Assembly (NCBI RefSeq): GCF_001651855.1
Contig: NZ_LNQC01000076.1
Location: 262,572 to 326,571, forward strand
Source: Sinorhizobium americanum
GTDB taxonomy: Bacteria > Pseudomonadota > Alphaproteobacteria > Rhizobiales > Rhizobiaceae
Length of the DNA: 64,000 nucleotides
Reading direction: 5' to 3'
Shown here in pieces: positions 17,600 to 26,891 of the stretch. The position numbers and the translations under genes are program-made. Each line of letters opens with the position of its first letter. The first letter of the stretch is position 1. The notes beneath the pieces were generated by a model that searched no databases, was not told the origin of the DNA, and saw only the letters and a list, made by a program, of their open reading frames with translations.

Positions 17600-18733
17600 A
17601 TGAACAATCTGGAAACGCCCATTTCCCTGGTAAGACCAGGTCTGATCGAGTTCGGCACCGGTGTGGCGGCAAGGCTCGGCGCATGGGCCGCAGGCAAGAG
17701 ATACCGCCGCGTCCTGGTGATTTCCGATGCATTCAACGCAACGCGCACCGGAGTTCTCGGGCTTTCTGGCGAGGTGACGGTTTATGGCGACGTCAAGGCG
17801 GAGCCGGATACGAGCGATCTCGACCGTGTGCTTAGGGTAGCGGAGGATGCCGAGGCCGATCTGATCGTCGGCTTCGGTGGCGGCAGCGCCATGGATCTTG
17901 CCAAGCTCGCGGCGGTTCTCGTCGGCTCATCACAGCGGCTTGCTGACGTCGTCGGTGCCGGCAAGGTTGCCGAGCCGCGTAAAGCGGCGCTTGCCCAGGT
18001 GCCGACCACATCCGGAACCGGCAGCGAAGCGGGCATCCGGGCTCTCGTCACCGACCCGGAGACCAAGGCCAAGCTCGCGGTCGAAAGCATCCATATGCTC
18101 GGCGACATCGCCGTCATCGATCCGGCGCTCACTTTCACCGTGCCACCGAAGGTGACCGCGGCGACGGGTGTGGATGCGCTCGCCCATTGCGTCGAGGCCT
18201 TCACCAACCGCAAGGCCCATCCCGCGATCGACATTTATGCGATCGAGGGCGCGCGGCTGGTCGGCCGTTATCTCGCCCGCGCCGTCCGTGACGGCGGCGA
18301 CGCCGAGGCCCGCGCCGGGCTGTCGCTTGCTTCGCTCTACGGCGGTTATTGCCTCGGGCCGGTGAACACGGCGGGCGGCCACGCACTCGCCTATCCGCTC
18401 GGCACGCGCTGGCATGTTGCCCACGGCGCCGCCAATGCGCTGATCTTCCCGCATGTGCTCGCCTTCAACACGCCGGCCGTGCCTGAGAAGACGAGGACGG
18501 TCCTCGAGGCACTCGGCTTGCCGGCCTCGGAGAGCGTCGAATCGATCTTCGATGCGGCGCATGGGTTCTGCGCCTCGCTCGGCATCGAAATGAAACTGCG
18601 CCAGCTTGGCGTGCTTGCCAATGACCTCGGCACGATGGCCGACGACGCCTTCGCCATCCGGCGGCTGCTCGACAACAATCCGCGCGACCTGTCGCGTGCC
18701 GATATTCTAGCAATCTACGAGGCGGCCTTCTAG
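17600..18733 (+). CDS. Iron-containing alcohol dehydrogenase family protein
   Basis: A 377-residue group III (Fe-type) dehydrogenase. The NAD-binding [12 protein letters not shown] is near residue 95 and [10 protein letters not shown] near 135. Metal ligands fit the family: Asp/His in [10 protein letters not shown], then H in [13 protein letters not shown] and in [12 protein letters not shown]. It reduces an aldehyde or ketone, or oxidises the matching hydroxyl group. In this operon it may convert a product of the aldolase. Maleylacetate-reductase-like members also exist in this family, but no aromatic genes are nearby. The ATG at 17600 was chosen over 17570 because AAGGAT precedes it. Confidence 0.85.
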   Translation: MNNLETPISLVRPGLIEFGTGVAARLGAWAAGKRYRRVLVISDAFNATRTGVLGLSGEVTVYGDVKAEPDTSDLDRVLRVAEDAEADLIVGFGGGSAMDLAKLAAVLVGSSQRLADVVGAGKVAEPRKAALAQVPTTSGTGSEAGIRALVTDPETKAKLAVESIHMLGDIAVIDPALTFTVPPKVTAATGVDALAHCVEAFTNRKAHPAIDIYAIEGARLVGRYLARAVRDGGDAEARAGLSLASLYGGYCLGPVNTAGGHALAYPLGTRWHVAHGAANALIFPHVLAFNTPAVPEKTRTVLEALGLPASESVESIFDAAHGFCASLGIEMKLRQLGVLANDLGTMADDAFAIRRLLDNNPRDLSRADILAIYEAAF

Positions 18734-18753
18734 GCGAGCACAGGGAGAAAACC

Positions 18754-19737
18754 ATGGGCAAGGACACCCGCGTCGCAATCACGCTCGGCGATCCTGCCGG
18801 CGTCGGCCCGGAGGTGATCGTCAAGGCGCTGGCGACCTTGCCGCGCGACGAGCTCGCGCGCTTCACGGTCGTCGGCAACATCGAGGCGCTGGAACGGGCG
18901 AAGCGGTCGACATTGACGGCAGTCAACTTTTCGACGGCGCCGGCCGAGGGTGCGGTCCGGGTGGAGGAGGTACCGATCGACGCGCCGCTTCCGGAGATCG
19001 GCAAGGTGAGCGCCACGGCCGGGGAGGCTTCGGTGCGCTATATCCGCCGCGCCGTTGAAATGGCGATGGCGGGCGACGCCGATTGCATCGTGACGGCGCC
19101 GATCAACAAGGAGGCGATGAATCTCGCGGGCCATCATTTCGATGGCCATACCGGCCTGCTCGCCCACCTGACCGGCTCGAAAAGCTCCTTCATGCTCCTT
19201 GCCTCGGAGCGGCTCAACACCGTTCACGTCTCGACCCACGTATCGCTGCGCGGCGCCATCGAGCGCGCGACGGTCGAGCGCGTGCTGGCGACGATCGAGG
19301 CGGGTCACGATCATTTCATGCGGTTAGGGCGCAAGCCGCGCATCGCCGTCGCCGGCCTCAACCCACACTGCGGCGAGAACGGCCTGTTTGGCGACGAGGA
19401 CACCCGCTTCCTGGCGCCCGCCGTCGAACTGGCCACGGCCAAGGGCATCGACGTTTCCGGCCCGATCTCGGCCGACACCGTGTTTGCGCGCGCCTATAAC
19501 GGCGCCTTCGACCTCGTCATTGCCCAATATCACGACCAGGGCCACATCCCGATCAAGCTCGTCGCCTTCGATACGGCGGTGAACGTCTCGCTCGGGTTGC
19601 CGATCGACCGCGTCTCCGTCGATCACGGAACGGCCTTCGACATTGCCGGCACCGGCAAGGCGAACCACGTCAACATGCTTTCGGCGATCGCCTATGCGCG
19701 GCTGGTGGCAAGTTCGCCGAGGCGGGCCGTGCAGTAG
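18754..19737 (+). CDS. pdxA2: PdxA2-type 4-phosphate dehydrogenase (4-hydroxythreonine-4-phosphate dehydrogenase family)
   Basis: A 327-residue metal-dependent NAD dehydrogenase: [10 protein letters not shown] at the N-terminus, TAPINKEAM near 115, and metal-site histidines in [21 protein letters not shown] and [11 protein letters not shown]. PdxA proper makes pyridoxine. The PdxA2 branch oxidises and decarboxylates D-threonate 4-phosphate or D-erythronate 4-phosphate to dihydroxyacetone phosphate and CO2. Presence in one locus with a DUF1537 kinase is the diagnostic pairing of that branch. It ends the plus-strand operon and faces the convergent amidohydrolase gene. Confidence 0.85.
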   Translation: MGKDTRVAITLGDPAGVGPEVIVKALATLPRDELARFTVVGNIEALERAKRSTLTAVNFSTAPAEGAVRVEEVPIDAPLPEIGKVSATAGEASVRYIRRAVEMAMAGDADCIVTAPINKEAMNLAGHHFDGHTGLLAHLTGSKSSFMLLASERLNTVHVSTHVSLRGAIERATVERVLATIEAGHDHFMRLGRKPRIAVAGLNPHCGENGLFGDEDTRFLAPAVELATAKGIDVSGPISADTVFARAYNGAFDLVIAQYHDQGHIPIKLVAFDTAVNVSLGLPIDRVSVDHGTAFDIAGTGKANHVNMLSAIAYARLVASSPRRAVQ

Positions 19738-19758
19738 ACGGCGCGCTCGCAGGAGACG

Positions 19759-21051
19759 TCAGTTCCCAAATGCTGGCGCGTAATCGGCGGCGTCGACGGC
19801 CGAAGGCCGCCCCTCAAGATGCAACGCACTCACCCGCGGCGGCGTGCGGGCGATGACCTTGCCGCGGCGGATAACCGCAAGGCGGTTCGGCTTCAGCCGC
19901 AAGGCTTCGAGCGGATCGCGCGCCTGGAGGATGACGAGGTCGGCATTGCACCCCTTGTCGAGGCCGTAGCCTTCGAGGCCCATTGTCTTGGCCGAATTGA
20001 CGGTCAGCGCGTCGAAGATTTTCCGCTTGTCGTCGATGCCGGCCATCTGGGCGACGTGGATCGCCATATGCCCGACCTCCAGCATGTCGCCGGAGCCCAT
20101 CGAGTACCATGGGTCCATGACGCAATCGTGGCCGAAGGAGACGTTGAGGCCGGCCTCCATCAGCTCGCGCACGCGCGTCAGGCCGCGACGCTTCGGATAG
20201 GTGTCGTGCCGGCCTTGCAGCATGATGTTGATCAGCGGATTGGGGATGACGTTGATCTCGGCCTCCGTCATCAGCGGGATGAGTTTCGAAACGTAGTAGT
20301 TGTCCATCGAATGCATCGAGGTGAGGTGCGATCCCGCCACCCGGCCCTTCAGACCGAAGCGGATCGTCTGCGCTGCCAGCGTTTCGATATGACGCGAGAT
20401 CGGATCATCGGTCTCGTCGCAATGCATGTCGACGGGCAGTCCGCGTTCGGCGGCGATCCGGCAGAGCGCTTCCACCGATGCCGCCCCGTCGCTCATGGTG
20501 CGCTCGAAATGCGGAATTCCGCCGACGATGTCGACGCCCATGTCGAGCGCCCTGTTCAACGCGTCGACGGCGCCGGGCGAGCGGTAGTAGCCGTCCTGCG
20601 GGAAGGCGACGAGCTGCAGGTCGATATAGGGCGCGATCCTTTCGCGGACTTCGAGCAGCGCCTCGACGGTAACCAGCCGCGGATCGCTGATGTCCACGTG
20701 GCTGCGAATGGCGAGGAGCCCTTGCGAGACCGCTAGGTCGCAATAGCGCAGCGCCCTTTCGACCAGTGCTTCGCGCATCAGAGTGGGGCGCAGTTCGCCC
20801 CAGAGCGCGATTCCCTCGAGCAGGGTGCCGGAGCGGTTCATGCGCGGCAGCCCGAGCGATAGCGTCGCATCCATGTGAAAGTGCGGGTCGACGAAAGGCG
20901 GCGTGGCGAGCCGGCCGCTCGCGTCGATCTCCGCCTTGGCCGACGCTTCGATCTTCGCCGCCACCTCGGCGATCCTTTCGCCTCGGATGCCGATATCAAA
21001 GCCGGTGCGGCCGTCCGGCAGATTGGCGTTGCGAATGATCAGGTCGAACAT
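19759..21051 (-). CDS. CodA-like amidohydrolase (cytosine deaminase family)
   Basis: A 430-residue amidohydrolase-fold enzyme. Metal and catalytic elements match E. coli CodA order: HFHMD near residue 60, AFPQDGYY (substrate Gln), HCDETDD near 205, SHLTSMHSMDNYY near 235 and GHDCVMDPWYSMG near 305. In CodA the fourth motif reads GHDDVFDPW, so the Asp next to the metal ligand is Cys here, which probably shifts substrate use away from cytosine. The ATG at 21051 was preferred to 21081 because MFDLIIRNA begins the family. It stands alone, convergent with the PdxA2 gene. Confidence 0.8.
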   Translation of the reverse strand: MFDLIIRNANLPDGRTGFDIGIRGERIAEVAAKIEASAKAEIDASGRLATPPFVDPHFHMDATLSLGLPRMNRSGTLLEGIALWGELRPTLMREALVERALRYCDLAVSQGLLAIRSHVDISDPRLVTVEALLEVRERIAPYIDLQLVAFPQDGYYRSPGAVDALNRALDMGVDIVGGIPHFERTMSDGAASVEALCRIAAERGLPVDMHCDETDDPISRHIETLAAQTIRFGLKGRVAGSHLTSMHSMDNYYVSKLIPLMTEAEINVIPNPLINIMLQGRHDTYPKRRGLTRVRELMEAGLNVSFGHDCVMDPWYSMGSGDMLEVGHMAIHVAQMAGIDDKRKIFDALTVNSAKTMGLEGYGLDKGCNADLVILQARDPLEALRLKPNRLAVIRRGKVIARTPPRVSALHLEGRPSAVDAADYAPAFGN

Positions 21052-21277
21052 GGCGGCTCCAGTGGATAAGATGAAAAACACCAGCGCCAGCTGCGGCGAG
21101 TCGGCAGCAGCATCATAGCTCGCGCTACGCTGTCATTGTAGGCGAGGAGGCCGCGCGCGAGGAGGTGCCGGAAGTCGCGCTTAGCGAGGCTGGCCTGCAT
21201 CGGACGGTCGATTGCCGGCCAAAGCCGTCTTCGTGCGGGGACGGGATCGCCACACCACCGTTTGAGGCACAGGTAGG

Positions 21278-21421
21278 TCAGTTCTCCTCGACCGAAATAC
21301 CCTGCTCGCCAATCTTGATCTCGACGCTTGGCTGGCTTTCTTCGCGGTAGACGTAGATGCCCAGTCCGATAGCGACGACCGCAAGAAGGGCGATGATGAG
21401 ATAGAGGCCATTTCGGCTCAT
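21278..21421 (-). CDS. 47-residue single-pass membrane protein
   Basis: A short gene starting MSRNGLYLIIALLAVVAIGLG, with one transmembrane helix (about residues 6-25), then IYVYREESQPS and an acidic tail IGEQGISVEEN. AAGGAAA lies upstream at a usable distance. The layout (tiny polar N-terminus, helix, YREES linker, conserved amphipathic tail) resembles small hypothetical proteins I recall from other rhizobia. The function is unknown. It lies between the deaminase and ROK genes on the same strand. Confidence 0.65.
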   Translation of the reverse strand: MSRNGLYLIIALLAVVAIGLGIYVYREESQPSVEIKIGEQGISVEEN

Positions 21422-21518
21422 TCAGTGCGTTTCCTTCAAAGCGTTGACATGGCCGTAGCTAGGGAGACGTGGCGGGGAAGGCAACCACTGCGTGACGTGG
21501 CGCCCGAGCTGCCGCGGT

Positions 21519-22601
21519 TCAGGACGGTTCGCAGTTTTCAGCCTTGTTGCTGAAGTGGGCGTTGCCGAGACCGGTGCCGATCGTCAGAATTCCCCAGTCG
21601 GAAACGTCCTGCATGAAGGGTATCTGCGAGAGACCCTGAACCACGGCGTCGTTGTGCATGATGACGAAAGTTTCCTCCTCGCCGATTTGCGGAATGGCCT
21701 GCTTGAGCGCGACGGGCAGGTTGAAGTGCTCGCTCTCCCAGTTGCCGCCCGGCAAGTTCTGGCCGCCGCGCAGGATCGATCCATCATCATTGATTACTCC
21801 GGGGCAGGCGACGCCGATCACCGGTGCCGGCGCGAGGCCCGCCTTTTCCGCCTTGGCGGCAAGCTTCTCGATCATGGCGATGAGCCGCTCGATCGTCGCG
21901 CTCCGATTGGGCTTGTCGTCCGCATGCCGCCAGATATCCGAGTTCCAGACCGCGGCCTTCGAGAGGTAGGTCCCTTCCTTCAGGCGCAGCTCGACGATGC
22001 CCACGCGCACATTGGTGCCGCCGATGTCGATGGCAAGAATCGCCCTGTGGCCCTTGAGCATCCAGCCGGGCATCAGATGAGCGGCGCCGATGAGCCCCGC
22101 ATCGTCCGGATGGTGGACAATGGGCGCGAGCTCGATCCTCAGACCCTCGGCTTTCAACAGCACCATTGCCCGGGCAATGGCTAGTTCACCGACGGCGCTC
22201 CCTCGGAAACCGCCGCCGATCACGACGCGCTCGGTATTCTTCCAGCTTTTCTGCTGCAGGAACTTCTCGAGCACGCCGGCAAGTTCGCCGGCAAATTCAT
22301 CGACCGCTCCCATGACCAGGGCGGCCGCCTCCTTGTCGTCGCCGAGCAGGAATGCGTCGACCCGTTTTTTCGACAGGTCGCTGGTCGGCGTCTTACCGAG
22401 CGGGTCGTCACCGCCCTTGCGCACACGCTTGCGCCAGGCATCGAGCTTCTCCTGGAAGGCGAATTTGTTGGCCCTGTCGCCCAGGAAGCCGTCGCCGGAA
22501 CGAAGTCCCATATTATAATCGTCGACAGTGACCGACGGTAGATCGTCAGCACCATGGATGAGCGGGACCCCATTTCGTTTTTCGTTCGCGGATCTGCCCA
22601 C
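21519..22601 (-). CDS. ROK-family sugar kinase-like protein
   Basis: About 360 residues from a GTG at 22601 that has a full AAGGAGG four bases before it; the open frame runs on to 22787 in non-homologous sequence. The ROK core begins late: ILAIDIGGTNVRVGIVEL near residue 205, then GVACPGVINDDGSILRGGQNLPGGNW and IGTGLGNAHF near the C-terminus. An additional N-terminal part of about 200 residues contains a second phosphate-loop-like VVIGGGFRGSAVGE. The C-terminus ends soon after the GTG loop, so the usual zinc-binding Cys cluster is absent. The sugar substrate is unknown. An EcfG-type promoter precedes it. Confidence 0.75.
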   Translation of the reverse strand: MGRSANEKRNGVPLIHGADDLPSVTVDDYNMGLRSGDGFLGDRANKFAFQEKLDAWRKRVRKGGDDPLGKTPTSDLSKKRVDAFLLGDDKEAAALVMGAVDEFAGELAGVLEKFLQQKSWKNTERVVIGGGFRGSAVGELAIARAMVLLKAEGLRIELAPIVHHPDDAGLIGAAHLMPGWMLKGHRAILAIDIGGTNVRVGIVELRLKEGTYLSKAAVWNSDIWRHADDKPNRSATIERLIAMIEKLAAKAEKAGLAPAPVIGVACPGVINDDGSILRGGQNLPGGNWESEHFNLPVALKQAIPQIGEEETFVIMHNDAVVQGLSQIPFMQDVSDWGILTIGTGLGNAHFSNKAENCEPS

Positions 22602-22936
22602 GCAACCTCCTTGTGAAGCTCGCCTGCATTGTCCGGTGGCGGCGTGACTTACAACGTGAGGGGCAGGGCGATGTTCCGAAGCCGCCGCTGTTGGGCTCTG
22701 GTCGGTCCGAAAGACGCGTTTTGGATTACATGCTGGTGATCGAGGCAAACCAGGGCGGCGGTAGGAACGTCGCCCCGCGGGGATCATACAACTAAGAAAT
22801 CCGCTGATGTTTTCCGAGTTTTGGTGGTTTCCTCGCCTACTGGTTGTAATCTCCTAGCCTTTTACCGGACGGAAAAACAGTCACCTTGAGATCACTTAAT
22901 CGGCAAATATCGATCGGAGGATCGCGCCCTTAAGAG
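22602..22936. other. Non-coding stretch between the LacI and ROK genes
   Basis: No supported gene on either strand. It contains the ROK gene's EcfG-type promoter and AAGGAGG Shine-Dalgarno sequence on the minus strand, and the untranslated 3' end of the LacI gene. No stem-loop with a T-tract is evident. Confidence 0.5.
22653..22677 (-). promoter_or_regulatory. EcfG/RpoE2-type promoter for the ROK gene
   Basis: Minus strand: GGAAC (22677-22673), 16-base spacer, CGTT (22656-22653). Exact consensus, 52 bases before the GTG start at 22601. Confidence 0.6.
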
Positions 22937-23968
22937 CTAGATATTCTCCGGCGTGTAGATATCGAACGGCAAGATAGTCTGCCCTGGCACGCCGGCGGTG
23001 CCCCGGTCGATAGCACCAATCATCAGGTTGATCGTCTCACGCGCCAGCGTCTGGACCGGTGTCGCGACTGCCATGATCACCGCTTCGTCGGCTAGGGCGG
23101 CGCGCGATTCCGGTGTCAGCTCGTTGACGACGACGAGCAGCTTGCCGACAAGCTTCTCCTCTCGGATCGCCGAAATCGCCCCCTCCATGCCGCCGCCGCA
23201 GACGTAGAAGCCGAGAAGGTCGGGGTGACGTTTCAGGAGGTCGAGTGTCGCCTCGTGGGTAATCTCGGCGGTGTCGAGGTTGACCATCGTGTCCAGCACT
23301 TCGAACTCAGGTGCCTTTTCGCGAAAATAGGAGCGGAAGGCGATTTCGCGCAGTTCATGGCCGAGGAAGCGGTGGCTGCCGATGAACGCGGCGACCTTGC
23401 CGGGGCGTTTCGCCGCCTTGGCTATCATCCAGGCGGCGGTTCTTCCAACCTTTTGATTGTTGAGACCGAGATAGCCCTCGCGCACGCCGGACGCGAAATC
23501 GGACAGCAGCGAGAACGTCGGAATGCCGCGCTCTCTCAGTTCCTCGACCGCGGTAGTGACGGCCGGGTAGTCGGGGGCGACGAAGGCGATTGCCTGATTG
23601 CGCGCCGCCATTGTCTTGAGCTTTTCGGTAATCCCTGCCGGCGTCGAATTGGCGACGAAGTCGATCTGCGGGATGACCCGCGCGTTGGTCAGCGACAGCG
23701 CCGCATTCTCCATCTCCCGGGCGACCGCCTGATAGAAGGCTTGCTGCGGCTTCTGCAGGAGAAAACCCAGGCGGTATTGCGGCAGGTCCTCGAAAACCCG
23801 TTGCCGCAGCAGTCCGACGGCATGGTAGCCGATTTCCTTTGCCGCGTCATAGACGCGTCGTGCGGTTTCCTCGCGCACCGGGTGGCGTCCGTTCAGCACC
23901 CGGTCCACCGTCGCAACGCTAACCCCCGCGGCCCGCGCCAGATCCGCGATCGTCGGTCTGCTGCTCAT
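22937..23968 (-). CDS. LacI-family transcriptional regulator
   Basis: A 343-residue regulator. The N-terminal helix-turn-helix reads TIADLARAAGVSVATVDRVLNG, followed by the hinge helix (AAKEIGYHAVGLLRQR). The C-terminal part is a periplasmic-binding-protein-like sugar sensor, closer to the ribose/inositol-binding type (TAAWMIAKAAKRPGKVAAFIG). It diverges from the desaturase/ferredoxin operon and probably represses it until a polyol- or sugar-like inducer binds. An 11-base inverted repeat lies in the 157-base gap between them. Confidence 0.85.
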   Translation of the reverse strand: MSSRPTIADLARAAGVSVATVDRVLNGRHPVREETARRVYDAAKEIGYHAVGLLRQRVFEDLPQYRLGFLLQKPQQAFYQAVAREMENAALSLTNARVIPQIDFVANSTPAGITEKLKTMAARNQAIAFVAPDYPAVTTAVEELRERGIPTFSLLSDFASGVREGYLGLNNQKVGRTAAWMIAKAAKRPGKVAAFIGSHRFLGHELREIAFRSYFREKAPEFEVLDTMVNLDTAEITHEATLDLLKRHPDLLGFYVCGGGMEGAISAIREEKLVGKLLVVVNELTPESRAALADEAVIMAVATPVQTLARETINLMIGAIDRGTAGVPGQTILPFDIYTPENI

Positions 23969-24006
23969 CTCCGCCTCCCTGACAGCATTACCTCACGAAT
24001 GAGGTC

Positions 24007-24045
24007 GCAGTTATGATGTGTTTTGAGAGAATATATCATGACTGC
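24007..24045. promoter_or_regulatory. Long inverted repeat between the LacI and desaturase genes
   Basis: GCAGTTATGAT (24007-24017) and ATCATGACTGC (24035-24045) pair at 10 of 11 positions with a 17-base spacer. Its place between a LacI gene and its divergent operon makes it an operator candidate, possibly bound by two dimers or at offset half-sites. Confidence 0.4.
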
Positions 24046-24125
24046 ATTGAGAGCTGGCAAAAGTCAACTTATTCTCCTTGCATCAGATGAAGGCGCAATC
24101 GGAAGCGCTCTTCGGGAGGCAGGGA

Positions 24126-25211
24126 ATGACGACAGGTCCGACGAAACGAGATTACAGCCTGCTGGGCCGCGATGCCCAAGCCGCGGTGGCCAACGGCCTC
24201 GCCGCCGCCGAGTGGTACCACACCGAAATTCCGCGCAAGCAGATGAAGGAACTGATGAAGCGCGAAGATGGTCCGGCCATTCGGGACACCGCGGTCTGGC
24301 TCGGCAGCATGCTTATTCTCGGTGCGCTTGGCATCTATTTTTGGGGCACCTGGTTCGCCGTTCCGTTTTTCCTCGCCTACGGCGTCCTCTACGGCTCGGC
24401 CTCCGACAGCCGCTGGCACGAATGCGGCCACGGCACCGCCTTCAAGACGATGTGGATGAACGACGCCGTCTACCAGATCGCCTGCTTCATGATCATGCGC
24501 AATCCGGTGACCTGGCGCTGGAGCCATACGCGCCACCATACCGACACGGTCATTGTCGGCCGCGACCCGGAAATCGCCGTCATGCGCCCCCCGGATCTGA
24601 TCCGCCTCGTGCTCAACTTCTTCGGCCTCATCGATGTCTGGTATGCCATGATCGACATGCTGCGCAACGCTTTCGGGGTCATCAGCGCGGCGGAAAAGAC
24701 CTTCATTCCGGAAATGGAGCGGCCGAAGGCGATCCTCGTCGCCCGCATCTGGCTCGCTATCTATCTGGCGACCATCGGCCTTTCGATCTTTCTGGCCTCC
24801 CTACTGCCCTTGATGCTGATCGGCCTGCCGCGGCTTTACGGCGCCTGGCATCACGTGCTCACCGGCCTGCTGCAGCATGGCGGTCTTGCCGACAACGTCA
24901 TCGACCACCGGCTGAACAGCCGCACCGTCTACATGAATCCGGTAAGCCGCTTCATCTACTGGAACATGAACTACCATGTGGAGCATCACATGTTCCCGAT
25001 GGTGCCCTATCACGCGCTGCCGAAGCTGCACGCTATGATCAAGCACGACCTGCCGGCGGCGAACCCGTCGATCCTCAGCGGCTATCGCGAGATGATCCCG
25101 GCCTTCCTCCGGCAGCTGCGCAACGAGGATTATTTCCTCAAGCGCGAACTGCCGCCGACGGCGAAACCCTATCGCGAAGAGTTTCATAGCGAGCCGGTTG
25201 CCGCCGAGTAA
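24126..25211 (+). CDS. Membrane di-iron desaturase/hydroxylase family protein (MocD-like)
   Basis: A 361-residue integral-membrane oxygenase. The three histidine boxes are intact: HECGH near residue 99, HTRHH near 136 and HVEHH near 284, with hydrophobic helices between them. The ATG at 24126 follows GGGAGGC. The downstream Rieske ferredoxin and reductase would supply electrons. The same trio (MocD, MocE, MocF) acts in rhizopine catabolism, removing the O-methyl group of 3-O-methyl-scyllo-inosamine. Lipid desaturation is a weaker alternative, because a dedicated electron chain and one-carbon genes sit in the same operon. Confidence 0.8.
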   Translation: MTTGPTKRDYSLLGRDAQAAVANGLAAAEWYHTEIPRKQMKELMKREDGPAIRDTAVWLGSMLILGALGIYFWGTWFAVPFFLAYGVLYGSASDSRWHECGHGTAFKTMWMNDAVYQIACFMIMRNPVTWRWSHTRHHTDTVIVGRDPEIAVMRPPDLIRLVLNFFGLIDVWYAMIDMLRNAFGVISAAEKTFIPEMERPKAILVARIWLAIYLATIGLSIFLASLLPLMLIGLPRLYGAWHHVLTGLLQHGGLADNVIDHRLNSRTVYMNPVSRFIYWNMNYHVEHHMFPMVPYHALPKLHAMIKHDLPAANPSILSGYREMIPAFLRQLRNEDYFLKRELPPTAKPYREEFHSEPVAAE

Positions 25212-25260
25212 GCGCGACGAAGACCCGGCAATCAAAACACTTAATCGAATGGAGGAAACC

Positions 25261-25578
25261 ATGAGCTCGAACTGGGTCGAGGTCTGTGCGGCCGACGAAA
25301 TCGACGAGGAAGACGTCATTCGTTTCGACCATGAAGGCCGCACTTTCGCGGTTTATCGCAGCCCCGAAGACGAATATTTCGCCACGGACGGGCTCTGCAC
25401 GCATGAGCAGATCCACCTCGCCGACGGGCTGGTGATGGACGACATCATCGAATGTCCGAAGCACAACGGCCGCTTCAACTACAAGACCGGCCAGGCCAAG
25501 GGTGCGCCCGTCTGCGTCAATCTCAGGACCTATCCGGTCAAGGTCGAGGCCGGCAGCGTCTTTATCGCGATTTCCTGA
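25261..25578 (+). CDS. Rieske-type [2Fe-2S] ferredoxin (MocE-like)
   Basis: A 105-residue soluble Rieske protein. Cluster ligands are CTH near residue 46 and CPKH near 65, the C-x-H...C-x-x-H pattern of bacterial Rieske ferredoxins. It has no membrane anchor. The ATG at 25261 has GGAGGAAACC upstream, and the gene lies 49 bases after the desaturase stop. It should carry electrons from the FAD reductase to the di-iron oxygenase. Confidence 0.9.
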   Translation: MSSNWVEVCAADEIDEEDVIRFDHEGRTFAVYRSPEDEYFATDGLCTHEQIHLADGLVMDDIIECPKHNGRFNYKTGQAKGAPVCVNLRTYPVKVEAGSVFIAIS

Positions 25579-25616
25579 GGCCGCGGCCTGACGTTCAGGG
25601 GCGAGGGGAGGAGAAT

Positions 25617-26843
25617 ATGAGCCATATCGTTATCGTCGGCGCCGGCGAATGCGGCGCAAGGGCGGCCTTTGCCCTCCGGGAAAAGGGTTTTGAAGGCGAG
25701 ATCACCCTGATCGGCGCCGAGCCGCATCTCCCCTATGAGCGCCCGCCGCTGTCCAAGGACGGGCTCGTCGCTGCCGAGCCGCCGAAATATGTGGCCGGCC
25801 CCGAACGCTACGAGGAGGCGCGCATCACCGTGGTGACAGGCGTCGCGGTCGAGGCGATCGACCGCCGGCGCAAGGCGGTGCTGCTCGGGGGCGGCCGCGC
25901 GATCGATTACGATAGGCTGCTGCTTGCAACCGGCGCCCGGCCACGCGCCCTTCCGGACATGAGCGAAAACGCCGCCCGCATCCGGATGCTCCGGACCCAC
26001 GCCGACGCCTTGGCGATCCGCGGCGCCCTTGCGCCGGGGCGAAAGCTTGCCATCGTCGGCGGCGGCTTCATCGGCCTCGAACTGGCTGCAACCGCCCGCA
26101 AGATCGGCGCCGATGTCGTGCTCATCGAGGGCCTGCCGCGCGTCCTATCGCGCGGCGTGCCGCAGGAAATCGCGGACGTCGTTGCCGAGCGACATCGGCA
26201 AGAAGGTGTCGAAATCGTTTGCGGCGGGCGCATCGCCGCGCTCGAGGCGGATAATGGCGGCGCAAGGGTCCTTTTCGCCGACGGCACCAGCAGGCTCGCC
26301 GACCTGATCGTCGTCGGCATTGGCGCGGTCCCGAATACCGAACTCGCGGAGGCCGCCGGCCTTCTGATCGAAAACGGCATCGCGGTCGACGAGACGCTCC
26401 GGACGTCGGACCCCGACATCTATGCGGCCGGCGATTGCTGTTCCTTTCCGCTCACGCACTATGAAGGGCGGCGGGTGCGGCTCGAAGCCTGGCGCAACGC
26501 TCAGGATCAGGGGACGCTCGTTGCGGCCAATCTCACGGGTGCGGGCGAGCCTCTCACGAGCGTGCCGTGGTTCTGGTCGGATCAATACGAGCTGACCCTG
26601 CAGATCGCCGGCCTTGCCGAAGGCGCCGCGACGACGGTGCGGCGCGATCTCACGGATGGCGCCTTCATTCTCTTTCATCTCGATGGCGAAGGCCGGTTGA
26701 TCGCCGCAAGCGGAATCGGCCCCGGCAATGCGGTCGCCCGCGACATACGCCTCGCCGAAATGCTGATCGCAGCCGGCAGCAGACCCGACCCGGCGGCGCT
26801 TTCCTCCCCCGAAACCAAGCTGAAGAAGCTGCTGGCGGCCTGA
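25617..26843 (+). CDS. FAD-dependent NAD(P)H-ferredoxin reductase (MocF-like)
   Basis: A 408-residue reductase of the putidaredoxin-reductase type. The FAD-binding VIVGAGECGARAAFALRE is at the N-terminus, PYERPPLSK near 40, the NAD-binding IVGGGFIGLELAATARKIGADV near 145, and the second FAD motif TSDPDIYAAGDCC near 265. GGGGAGGAG precedes the ATG at 25617. With the Rieske ferredoxin and the desaturase-like oxygenase it forms a three-component monooxygenase. Confidence 0.9.
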   Translation: MSHIVIVGAGECGARAAFALREKGFEGEITLIGAEPHLPYERPPLSKDGLVAAEPPKYVAGPERYEEARITVVTGVAVEAIDRRRKAVLLGGGRAIDYDRLLLATGARPRALPDMSENAARIRMLRTHADALAIRGALAPGRKLAIVGGGFIGLELAATARKIGADVVLIEGLPRVLSRGVPQEIADVVAERHRQEGVEIVCGGRIAALEADNGGARVLFADGTSRLADLIVVGIGAVPNTELAEAAGLLIENGIAVDETLRTSDPDIYAAGDCCSFPLTHYEGRRVRLEAWRNAQDQGTLVAANLTGAGEPLTSVPWFWSDQYELTLQIAGLAEGAATTVRRDLTDGAFILFHLDGEGRLIAASGIGPGNAVARDIRLAEMLIAAGSRPDPAALSSPETKLKKLLAA

Positions 26844-26891
26844 CGGCCGCCGCAGTTCGCCCCCTTTAATAAGATTCATCCGGAGATTTCC

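Noticed and set aside
22613-22795. 60-residue plus-strand frame upstream of the ROK gene
   Set aside because: Overlaps the ROK promoter region, without motif or ribosome-binding site.
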